Shown in pieces: positions 53,556 to 64,000 of a stretch of 64,000 nt of DNA. The DNA comes from Adiantum capillus-veneris. Taxonomy: Eukaryota > Streptophyta > Polypodiopsida > Polypodiales > Pteridaceae. The notes beneath the pieces are model-generated. The model was not told where the DNA came from. It saw nothing but the letters and a program-made list of their open reading frames with translations, and did not search any database. The position numbers and the translations under genes were made by a program. The first letter of the stretch is position 1. Every line of letters begins with the position of its first letter. Where the stretch lies: assembly GCA_014529385.2 (NCBI GenBank), contig CM043961.1, positions 10,108,978-10,172,977 on the forward strand, read 5' to 3'.

Positions 53556-56500
53556 TTTTCTAGCATTGATACGGTGGGGCTTGGCAATCAACCGACAACA
53601 AGAAATGTGTCATTGTCTATGACAGATGGTAAAGTGAAGTACCTGGCTAATGTAATACATGTACCCAACATTACAAAGAACTCAATTTCTGTCGAGCAAC
53701 TGGTTGAGCAGGGTTTATGTTTAAGTCCGATGGTCTCTTTGTCAAAGAGCATAAGAGGGATGGAAAGCTGGTTGCACAAGGAAAGAAAGTGGGTAGAATG
53801 TTTACTTTGGATGTAAATGTGCCCGAGGGGAATGCTGTCATGTTTGCACAAGGTGCAGGTCTTGTTATGGATATAGAGATTTGGCACAAACGTATTGGTC
53901 ATGTAAATTTGCAAAGACTGAAAATGATACAGACTAAAAAGATGGTTACACGTTTATCGATGTTTTGAGCTGCTGAAATGCAGAAAGTATGTGAAACTTG
54001 TTAATTTGGAAAGCAGGCAAAAGAATTTTGTCCTCATGATAAGCATATAAGTAGGAATGCATTGGATTTAGTGCATACATATGTATGGGGTCCAACAAAG
54101 ACTGCATCTATGGGTGGATGTAGATATTATGTGAGTTTCATTTGACAACCATATGAAGACGGTATGTGTCTATGTCATGAAGAAGAAAAGTGAGGTGTTT
54201 ATGCATTTTCAAAGTTATGGTTGGAAAACAGACTACGAAACATGTAAAGTGCCTGAGCTCAGATGAGAGGAAGAATACTTCTCCAATGAGTTCAATGGTT
54301 TTATGAAAAAGCATGGAATTTAGAGGTAGTTTTCATGTAGGTATACTCCGCAAAAAATGGTGTTGCTAAGAGAAAGAACAGGAACATTGCAGAAGTGGCC
54401 AGAGCACTGATGAATGAGAAGAACATGCCCCATTATTATTGGGATGAGGCTATTGCTACAGGTGTCTACATTATGAACAGGACCCCTACTGCTGCAGTAT
54501 GTGATATGACACCTAAAGAAACGTTCAGTGGTGAAAAATTAAATGTATCAGACTTTAAAGTATTTGTTGTATTTCTTATGTGCATGTGCCAGAAGAGCTA
54601 AGAAGTAAGCTTGATCCGAAAGCTAAAAAACGTGTGTTTATTGGCTATTCCCTTGAGCAAAAAGGGTACAATTGTTATAATCCTATCACTAGTAAAATGA
54701 GGGTGAGCAAGGATGTTGTTTTTTATGAAATGGCAAGTTGGTATGCTGATGTAAAGAGGATTTGGGCTCTGATGTAAGAGAAAATGTGGCTGCAAAAAAT
54801 ACAGGTGCGCAGTCAGAAGTTCTGAGGGGGCCACAAGGGTCCTCTAGTGCAAGTCACGGTGAGAATCCATGGAGTGGAAAGTTACGTGAAAGAGTGAGTT
54901 CTAAAAACTCCTCAAATGTATAAAATATAGGAAAGGAAAAAGTTGATGATGTCCCTAAGTTGCTAAATTTGAGTGCTGGTTATGATGATGGTGGCGATAG
55001 CATTGGTTTTGAGCAAAGTTTGGATGAGGAGTTTGGCATACCTTCTGTGAAGACTCTGAGTGCAAGAAGAATGTAAGCAGGGGATAGGGCACTTGGAAGT
55101 GATCCTAGACCACACAGGTCAAAAAGAGCAAGAAATCCTATGCAAAGATTGACTTATGATAGTTATGTGGCTTGCCATTGTGTATTTATGGCAAAGATTA
55201 CATAGGAAGTAGAACCCACATGTTTTGAGGATGTTGTCAAGGATGAAGAATGGCGGCAAGCTATGGATGAAGAGATGGATGCACTTGATGAAAATGAAAC
55301 ATGAGAATTGGTGCCATTACCAAAGGATAAGAAGGCAATTGGGTTAACAAAATAAAGAATAATGCTGATGGTAGTGTGAATAGGTACAAGGCTAGACTTG
55401 TGGCCAAAGGTTATGCACAGACCTATGGGATTGATTATGAGGAGACATTTAGACATGTAGCTAAGATGGCTACCATTTGTGTGTTTATTGCAATGACTAC
55501 TGCATTAAAATGATTGTTGAGACAAATGGATGCAAACAATGCATTTTTGAATGAAGACTTGAAGAAATCTGTGTATATGGAGCAGCCACAAGGTTATGAA
55601 AATATGAGTCTATGTGACCTTGTATACAGGTTAAAGAAATCATTGATGAAGCAAGCACTTAGAGCTTGGTATGAGAGGATTGTGGCATTCCTCATTTTAT
55701 TGGGTTTTGAGATGTCTGATGCAGACGATTCACTGTATGTGCGAAAGAAGGAGGTAATAATTGTGGTAATATGTATCTACGTGGATGATCAGATTGTTGG
55801 AGGCGATAATGTGGCTGAATTAGAGGGCGTGCAAGCTCTACTTATATAGGAATTTGACATGAAAGACTTAGGAGACTTGTGGTATTTCTTGGGTATTGAA
55901 ATTATCCACATGAAAGAAGGTGTATGGCTGTCACAAAGGCAATATGCTTTGGATGTGTTGAAAAAGTATAGTATGGCTGATTGTAAGCCAATTGCAATGC
56001 CCTTAGATCAAAATTGAAGTTGGGGAATGATGCAGGTCAAGTGCTTGGTTGATAATACTACCATGTGCGGGAAGATTGTGGGTAGCTTGATCTACTTGAC
56101 TATCTCACATCCAGACTTGAGCTACACAATTGGATTGGTGAGTCAGTTTATGCAGTCTCCCAAGAACCACACTCGGATGCAGTGAGGTGCACTTTGCGCT
56201 ATGTGAGTGTTACTTTTTGCACTCTTTTATAGGGCTGGTTTGGAGTTGCAACTCTATGGATACACAGATACGGATTGAGCTGGTAGTACATACGATCGCA
56301 AGTCTACCATCAGATTCATGTTCTCACTTAGGAGTGCTGCTATCACATGGAGCAATAAGAAGAAACCTATGGTTGCTCTTTTGAGTACGGAGGGAGAGTA
56401 CAGGGGTGCTGCAGTGGCGATATATGAGGTAGCGTGATTCGGATTGCTACTTCACAACTTTGGAGTACAAGTATAGAGGCCGGTTGTCATTTATTGTGAC

Positions 56501-56720
56501 AAACTTAGCAGCATACAACTGACAAAAAACCCATTGTTTCATGCCAGGATGAAGCACATTGAGGTGCACTACCACTTCATCAGAGAGAGAGCATGCGACA
56601 TCGACCTAGAGTACATGGTGATGGATGAGCATGTTGCAAATATCTTCATGAAGGCCCTTGGAGCGGTGCAACTACGGCAATTTTGAGTGATGCTTGGCAT
56701 ACGAGAGATTGTGTTGAGCT
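53556..56720 (+). pseudogene. Copia-2 pol: integrase, reverse transcriptase, RNase H
   Basis: Heavily decayed Ty1/Copia pol. Order: VIHVPNITKNSISVEQL (protease end), EIWHKRIGHVNLQRL (zinc-type HH motif), VWGPTKTASMGG and ARALMNEKNMPHYYWDEA (integrase), WRQAMDEEMDAL, MDANNAFLNEDLKKSVYMEQ, ICIYVDDQIVGGDN (RT catalytic box), YFLGIEIIHMKEG, then RNase H with YGYTDTD, STEGEYRGAA and MKHIEVHYHFIRERA. Many stops and shifts. Gag is absent: the leader stub at 7041-7093 is separated from this part by the nested elements, so gag was lost or never included. A PPT, TTGAGGGGGAG, precedes the 3' LTR. Confidence 0.9.
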
Positions 56721-56730
56721 TGAGGGGGAG

Positions 56731-57082
56731 TGTTGAGATGTCAAGATCAACATGTACGACTCTTGGATGACTATCATTGATAGCCATCATCACTAGCGTG
56801 CCTTGGTGGATACACATATCTTTGCCAATGATACTACAGATGGACTACACCAAGATAGTCTACCTATCGGAGTGATGGCACGCTTACCTTATCACCTCAC
56901 TCACTAGAGGTTTATACTAGACCGTTGTAATAGTTTCCCTTTTATGTTTTATTTTCCCTTATGTTTTTGTAGACCTCTTATCCTGAATTTGTGAAGAAGA
57001 AGAAGTACAATTTTTTGCCTCCATCTTTGTGCGTGTGTGTGCTTGCAAGAGCTCAAGCTCTCTCCTTCTCTATCTCTTGATA
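56731..57082 (+). mobile_element. Copia-2 3' LTR
   Basis: Begins TGTTGAGATG right after the PPT and matches 6676-7040. It ends CTCTTGATA and is followed by GTTCC (57083-57087), the same five bases that precede the 5' LTR at 6671-6675. Confidence 0.9.
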
Positions 57083-58066
57083 GTTCCTAGATTTATTTCA
57101 GCACTTAGGAGTAGGGTAAGTAGAAACCAATACCATCAAATTTGGCCTTAAAGAGCAAGGCAAAATCTATTGAAAACCATATTTTGGCCAGAACGACCAT
57201 AATTGTCAAATTTTGAAAATTTGATGGTAGAGACCTGAAAGTTGATCCAAGACCAAAAATTTGGTGATCAAGGGCTTTAGTAAACTCATCAAAAGCAATC
57301 TAGAAAGTTTGAGTAGAATGTGTGGAGGAACATGGATCAAGATCCATGTACCGCAGAGGCCATTTTTGCAGAAATGTGATTAGTGACACCTTGCATCAGT
57401 AGGACATTGCTCTAAGAAAGTTTGGGTGCAAGAAAACTTAAAAAAAAATCACATCAAACTTGGGTGATAGGACAAAAAAAGTATAAACAAGGGATTCAAA
57501 CACAAAATTGGGCATATCTTGAGATTTTATGATCCAAATTCAAAAAAAATTGGGCATTAATATCTACAGGACATAGAGAACTAGCTAACCAAATTTCATG
57601 CCAAAATGCTGTCAAACATGGATCACGATCCATGTACCTTTACATCATTGGGCTTGAGATTTGAGCAGTAGATAGTTGATACCATTTGGAACAACTTTTC
57701 CAAAAGGCACATTAGCAAAAAGTTGAAAAAAGCTGGTCAAAAGTACCAAACAATAGAAACTAGTTGAAAATTGCAAAGCAGTCACAAAATTCCACTTTTG
57801 ATTGGCAAAAAAGTGATTCAAAATCCAATTTTTTTTTGGGAATACATTCAAAATAGCAAGGATTACACACATCAAAATTGGTTTTGATTTTATACCTGAA
57901 ACTTTTTAGGTTTCCTAATTCCAAACTTTTAGGGAACCCAAAACCAGTTTCTAGAGACTAAAGGGTCACACAGACGTGACTTTTTGAGAGACTTGACCAA
58001 GGGTATTAGGGGATAAGTTGCACTAAGCCAAGGTGGTCTTGTTAAAGACTGTCTTGAGAGTTTTAA
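57083..58066 (+). other. Gypsy-E leader, second part, with splice donor and palindromes
   Basis: Non-coding. GGAGTAGGGTAAGTAG carries a splice donor (GT 57116-57117) identical to that of the Gypsy-D leader. Two perfect palindromes with arms ACATGGATC and GATCCATGT around AA or AC lie at 57330-57349 and 57616-57635, exactly 286 bp apart. Gag begins after 58067. Confidence 0.75.
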
Positions 58067-59650
58067 GTGAGCCTTTACCATGACAAATCATCCACCACCA
58101 GGGTTCTCTACTCAACTCAGAGATATGCATCCAGAGAAATAGCATCCTCTAATAAACCAAAAGTGAGATCCATATTAAAAACCAATAAAGCCAAGAGAGT
58201 TCTAATGGATTATGCTCATGCGGATTCTATAGGTTCAAAAACAGGGATGAACATACCTTCTAAAAGTGTGTAGAACCCAATGCTGGAAAGTTAATAGTAC
58301 CTTTATGCATTCATGCATACAAATACCCAAGGAGTTCAAGTTTTGATGGTATATAAGTATAGACAAGAGTACAAACTTGTTGATCCACTTGACCTAGAAA
58401 GATATACATACAGGGGTACTCCAATCTTTACTTACTTTAGCCAAAAATGGTTCCAGAGCATATGTCAAAGAGGATTCCACTGAGATTTTTGCCAAGGCAA
58501 GAAGAGAGAGTGAGAGACATCTTTGCAAGGACCCCAAATTGGTCAAGGTGGTGACTGAACCACGATAAATGAGAACACCACAAGTGGTACTTTGTGTTAA
58601 AACAAAGTACAATGGGTCAAGGGATTTGTATGCTCATATATCACTCTTCAAGCAAGTTTTAAGAGCTTAACAAGTGGCAGATTTCCATACTCAATACAAA
58701 GGATTTGGGCTGACATCAGAAGGAACGACCTTGCTATGGTTTCAATCACTGAACATAAATGATTTTCCGCACATAGAACAACTCTTGCGCATGTTTTTAA
58801 GGAGTTTTCTAAAAGGGGGATCAAGCACAACACGATGTCATAGATCTACGCTTTCAAGAAAAGAGCGAACAAGAAAGTGAGGGAAGCTTCAAACAATACC
58901 TTGAGAGATGTCCAACACAAGAGTTACCATAGGAGGAAAGATTGTGACTTCTCTTCATTGAGGGCTTGAGGAATGAGACTCTAAAAAAGGACCTACATTT
59001 GAAAGGATTCACGACCTTCAAGCAAGTCACTAGAGAATCTCTATATCTAGTTCACAATTGCAAGGCCTCCGGAGAGGTTATGGAAGATGCAGAGAATCTA
59101 ATGAGTAGCAGCTCTTCTATAACAAGTGAATTCACAAAAAAGTAGGATGTTCAAAATCCTACGGTGCCAAGCATTTATCAATTGGTCAAAGGAGTGGTAC
59201 AAAGAATGAACAAAGCCTATAGACAAAACTCAAATGTACGACATCACCAAATGAGAAAATGTGAAAGTTGTGGAGGGGATCATCACACCCCCATGGTGTA
59301 ACACTCAGTTGGGACCGCAACGTATGTGAGGGCATTAACCACCTCTTTTATATGATGGTAGTGTAGTAGTTAACTACTCTCAGCCAATGTATGTGCCACA
59401 ACCCCTGAGAAATCATTATTCCATGGACAAGAACACGCTCATTCATAGCCAGTCAAGAGTATGGATCAAAGACCATTCTTACCAGGCAAGAACAACCATC
59501 AAATGCACCACTAACTACACAACAAGTGGGAACATACTACCAGTGTGGAGGCAACCATTCACCAAGAAATTGTCCTTATTAGGCCAAGAACATAGGGTTA
59601 CTGAGATATTGCATAGAATGTGCTCTTACACACTTGATTCTTGATTGTCA
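58067..59650 (+). pseudogene. Gypsy-E gag
   Basis: Decayed gag related to Gypsy-D. The core SRDLYAHISLFKQVLRA and DFHTQYKGFGLTSEGTTLLW lies at 58.6-58.75 kb. Zinc knuckles follow as CESCGGDHHTPMV (59.26 kb), YQCGGNHSPRNCPY (59.53 kb) and YCIECALTHLILDCQKNP (59.61 kb). Many stops and small frameshifts. The first 500 bp are too decayed to align with confidence. Confidence 0.75.
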
Positions 59651-61720
59651 AAAGAACCCAAACAACAAGGGAAATCAATAATGAACATTGTAGGAGTGTT
59701 ACCTTCTTCAAGTGGATTTGAGGTAGAACCCACAATTCCTATAAACACGGTGACTCAAGCTCAAGAAGTTTCCAAAAATGCACCTATCGAGGACAAACAC
59801 AAATTGCCTGTTCAAACAGAAGTTGAGAGATTATTGGTGAGGATCGAAAGAAAATCATGGAAAGTAAAAAGAGATAAAATCAAAGCAAAGACAACCTTAG
59901 AGACAAATCTTTAACAAACAAGGGAACAACTCAAGCGCGAGTAGGAAAACAAAGGAAAAGTCAAGGGAGCAAAAGTGTCAAAAACATTATTGGGTGGTTC
60001 AGTCTTGATAGAATAGGTAATGAAAATTTGGATGTTGTGATGCAAGCATACAAGAAAGACTAAAGAACAACCAAACATTGGAAGAAAGATGGTTGCCATT
60101 TCACATCCAAAAGTTAAGACAAAATGATTGGAAATGTGCAGACAGCTAATAGAGGTAGCCCAAGTCGTTCTCAAATAGGTAGTGCCGATACCTAAAAAAG
60201 AGGACAAAAGCGTGCACAAAGGAAACAAAACTAGTGGACCAATGAGATCTGGAAACAAAGAACCATTGGATAGAAGAGTAGTAGCAAATAGAGCGGATGA
60301 GGCCAAGTCTCAAGAGATACAACCTATGCTAGAAGTCAAAGAGTCTCGCCACAATCCTTGTGGGAAACAATCAAAAATCACAAATATGGTAGTGCTACTT
60401 TACAGTCAACACCTATCACTGAAATCAATATGGGTCATGAGTTCTACCAAGGAGACATACAATCTTTATACAGAGATGTCATGTCTATAGCATCTGAAAA
60501 GAGAAAACCACACTCTCTACAGACTTTGGCATCTTTCATAGGAGAACACCAAAACAAAATCTAAGGTTAGAGTGGTGTGATCTCAATGGAAATCCACTCC
60601 AAAAGTGATGGAAACCAAAAGCCTCCATGACCTCATGTCTTCTCTTTATACAATGCAAGATTACTCTCTTAGAGTTGCTGAAAGATAGACCACACATATG
60701 GAGAGAAGTGAAAAAAAAGTTACAGAGGATGGGATTGAAAATTCCTCTTCAAGATATTCCCTTAGATGAAAACATGGGTAAAACGCCACAAGAGTTCCTG
60801 TAAACAAGGTGGGCAAATACTATGAAGGTGAAGAAGGAGACACCACCTTATCAATGGAGCACAAAGGCATAAAAAGGATTGCTATACTTGATAGCGAGGC
60901 TGGAGTGGCCATTGCCACCAAATAAATGGGAGAGACCATCTCTCATAAAAAAACAAATGAAACTGCAACTGCAAATGGATTTATAGAAAGACCTTTGGGC
61001 ATGTTGGAATAGATCATAGTATCCTCGTGCGGCATAGAGTGCGAGCATACCTTTGCAGTAGTGGATTTCAGAAAGAGAAACAACTTTGGTCATTTTGGGG
61101 TGACCATTAATGCATCAACTTAAACTTGTGCAAAATTTGGGGCTACGATAACCTCTACTTGCGGCATAAGGGTGTTACCACGAGGGTTAGTATCATGATC
61201 ATAGTTATAGAGATGTTAATTAAACTCCTGTGGAATACTTTGACTCAACTCTGGTCAGTGAAAAGAAAATACCTGCACAGTTGCACAACAAAGCACATAT
61301 TTGGATTTGTGGAGCATTTGAAAGTGGAAGCCTGAGGAAATAATATTGTATCCTAGCTAGAGAGACCAATGGAAGATGAAGACTACATTCGAGAACCATT
61401 CCTTCAAGGTTTCTTTGAACCTTTTGGATGTGATCAGATACTGGATACTCTATACGTGTGCATACACAAAATAATCCTACAAAGATCTGTGATGAATAAG
61501 GCCATGCCATAACTCCCTATTTCATGATAAAGGTGTTGAAGGAAGCTAATGAAAATTGTGAATATGAACGCAGAATAGATGAGATAGATAAATACTCCAT
61601 AGAGTGTGATAAAAAAGTGAAAACAAAGGAAGAAGAGAAACCATGAGAATGTGTCATGATTGAAATACTTGAAGAACTGACAAATGTTGTTTCAAAGAAA
61701 CCAACTCCAAAAAAACACAA
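59645..61720 (+). pseudogene. Gypsy-E gag-protease linker and protease
   Basis: MNIVGVLPSSSG and INTVTQAQEVSK match the Gypsy-D linker. Near 60.87-60.92 kb is AILDSEAGVAIATK, a retropepsin active site with DSGA changed to DSEA, then GFIERPLGMLE, CGIECEHTFAVVDF and the stretch around 61.13-61.35 kb that mirrors the Gypsy-D protease end. Full of stops. The RT that should follow is not seen in the window. Confidence 0.65.
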
Positions 61721-64000
61721 TTGAAAGTAGAGAAAAAAGTAGTGGTTGCAATTTCCACATTAGATGCTCAACAAGCTCAAGCTCAAGAGAAGAACGAGGA
61801 TAAGGCGAAGGACAAATTGTCTCATGTAGTGATCAGATTTAGCATATGTGGAGAAACAAGATTCAAAATTACATGTTCATCTGTTATAGATCCTTATGTT
61901 ACAAGGAATATAATGTCTTATTGAATCTGGATAATGATGGGAAAGCCACCAATCAAGGAGCTAGAAGAAACAGTATCCACAAGTTCTAGAATGAAAATTC
62001 CTCACTTTGATATGGTAAAAGCTGTACTCAAATTGAGTAATGGGAAGTTCAAGGACACCTTTCTACATAATTGACTCCCATCATGTCAAAGAGAGTCTGG
62101 TCATGAAAAAAAGTTGGATGAACATCTTCTTTTGACAACAACAAAAAAGCTTCAACAACAACAATAATAAAGGTCCTACAAGCATATCATGCCCATGCAA
62201 AAAAGGAGCTACCAACCATCAAAGAAAAAGGTAAAGCTAAAGCAAATACTGAAGTAGATCAATTTTGCAAGTCAACTTTACCTTCAACAAATATCCATCA
62301 AACTTCCAACGCAACCTCTACATCAAAATCCACACCATCGACAATGCAATGGAAACCAAAGCAAAAAGTTTATTAACCAAAGTTTCCATCACAAAAATGC
62401 CTCCAAAAGAAGCCAAAAAGAATCAACCAAGTGTTAATATCCAAAGAGCACATCAAAGTCAAAGACCCAGTTTGGATACACTAAGCACCAATTCAATCTC
62501 AACAATCGAAGGTAGTAGGGTGGGTAGCATCAGATGAGTTAATCATCAGTAAAGGCTAATTTCAAGGAAACACAAATATTGGGCCAAAATGCCTAAGGTA
62601 ATGGCATGTACATACTTACCCCAAGGAAAACGTTCTACAAAGAGCAAGCTAAGCTATCAACCTTAAGAGGAACACCTCAATCAAGAGAAGGAACAACCAC
62701 AAAGGGCCAAAGAAAATATCTTCAAAGAAACAACCAACACAACAAGTATGGGTACGAAGATGAAATTCAAAAGAACTACCCAACAAAGACAGGTGAAGCA
62801 TAACATGATTTTGGTTAGCTACTTGAAGCACAAGTATTTCTTGAAAGTAACACTCAAATATGGTTACCAAAGGCAGTAGCTCAACTTGGAACAATGAATC
62901 GGTCATGAAGCTCAAGGCTCCATCCAAAGGAAAGCATTCACAATGAAGAGCCAATAGAAGCCATTTGAAACCAAGGGTGATATAACCTCCAGATGGATAC
63001 CTCATATTCTACTACAAAAGGAAGTCTTTTACAAGGGTAATCATTAGATACAAATATCAAAGCCTAGTGTCCATCAAGTCAGAGCAGAAGGGAAAATGTA
63101 AAATCCGATCACACAAAGAAAAAAAAAGTGGGTTTTGAAATTGCTATCGGAAACGCAAACACAAAGCACCCACCAACATCTACAACTGCTTCTCATGGGA
63201 GATAAAGTGAAGGCTTCATCACTCCCTTCTACAATCGTAGAACCTGTTTCAGAGAGCAAGATCAACATAAGGCAAGCAAATCAAGAGGAGCAGAAGTATG
63301 GCAACCTATTGGAAAAAATAGTGGCATATAAAGACCAAAACAATGAAAGAGGCCTAAATCTCAAGAACCTATGGAATTGGGTTTCTAGCCTTGAATAGGT
63401 ACGTCCAAGTCACCATTAAAAATACATGGCATAAGAGTCAAAGTCGGGCAGCTAAGCCACAAAATGAACAAGGCATTAGTCCCAAAGATTCAAGTAATAG
63501 TCTCTGTGGTCTACGAGTCTTAGCTATTCTAGGTAATGCTAAGAGTTGAGCATATTTATGTTGTGTTGCTCATGCTGGTATAGGTGAGCATAAAAGTCAA
63601 AGTCTATGTATTTTAAGTCTGGGGAAGTGAAGGAGGAAGTCCAAAAGACACTCACCAACTGAGAACTATGATGTATGAGTGGAGAAGCTTCTACATCAAA
63701 ACACCTTCTTGGAAATGCAAAAGCTATTGCGGAATCCTTTGATGTCACCTATGCTACATTTATTCCTTATAGCACCCATCAACTCCATTTTTCACAACAC
63801 ATGCTTTTGTTTGACAAATTTCTTGTATGCATATAGAGGGTCCTATAATTGACACTTGCATTAGACACTCTTTCTTTGTTTCTCCCAAGCCCTCACCTTG
63901 CATAAACACGTACTTCAAGTCCACTTGCTCAACCCTATAAGAGCGTATACCAAAGGCACTTTTTTCCCATTGGCTTTTTTTCCTTTGTTCATTCAGGTTT
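61721..64000 (+). other. Gypsy-E remainder, unassigned
   Basis: A short open frame begins at 61721 (KVEKKVVVAISTLDAQQAQA, 67 codons) and several others of 60-90 codons follow to about 63400. They are rich in Lys, Gln and Thr. They may be a decayed acidic/basic linker of the Gypsy-E polyprotein, but none shows RT, RNase H or integrase motifs. From 63400 to 64000 I see nothing identifiable. Confidence 0.3.

Noticed and set aside
61721..63400. A new gene cluster in the Lys/Gln-rich frames at the window end
   Set aside because: All frames are under 95 codons, in changing frames and in line with decay of the Gypsy-E interior. No motif supports separate genes.

Overview
This window is nuclear DNA from a land plant with a very repeat-rich genome. 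The evidence is plant-type Copia and Ty3/Gypsy polyproteins, plant PBS types, a LINE fragment, long CT/GA microsatellites and plant gene relics (SWIB domain; OB-fold protein of the At4g28440 type). A gymnosperm, fern or other large-genome plant would fit; the species cannot be told from the sequence. I see no intact ordinary host gene. Almost everything is transposon, nested several layers deep.

Layout. 1-276 is a decayed fragment of a transposase first exon. 277-2259 is a minus-strand Copia (Copia-1). 2267-5256 is a Gypsy with TGTCATAA-type LTRs (Gypsy-B). 5521-5962 is a Copia gag relic. 5963-6675 is the LTR, PBS and leader of Gypsy-E. Gypsy-E is split by a 50.4-kb insertion: Copia-2 runs from 6676 to 57082, flanked by GTTCC on both sides, and the Gypsy-E leader resumes at 57083 and continues to the window end. 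Inside Copia-2 lie a giant minus-strand Gypsy (Gypsy-D, 7094-31093) and, head to head with it, a plus-strand relative (F2, 31094-53555). Gypsy-D holds a 1,585-bp solo LTR (19432-21016, TSD CTAAG) and a 4,058-bp solo-LTR-like element (22394-26451, TSD TTCCC). F2 holds a CACTA-like element with gene relics (33440-40420) and, inside its 3' LTR, a 9.45-kb DNA transposon (43551-53000).

The outstanding object is the 9.45-kb transposon. It has 33-bp terminal inverted repeats (31/33 matching) and four genes in two convergent pairs. Two plus-strand genes are of unknown function; one ends in a ubiquitin-like segment. On the minus strand are a four-exon gene for an unfamiliar transposase, whose C-terminal block resembles RAG1/Transib, and a single-exon open gene for a histone H3. 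That H3 keeps the N-terminal tip ARTKQ and a nearly full H3 fold, but carries an insertion of roughly 155-190 residues in the tail. The other three genes each have one nonsense codon; the H3 gene has none. Two matched hairpins lie where the gene pairs converge.

A second unusual theme is shared by the Gypsy-D, F2 and Gypsy-E family. In front of gag, and again in front of an unknown ORF (ORFx) downstream of pol, each carries a consensus splice donor followed by an array of 20-24-bp palindromes, mostly spaced about 286 bp apart. The palindrome sequence differs among elements but its symmetry is kept. Gypsy-D pol also has two H2C2 zinc modules and a second retropepsin-like domain after integrase.
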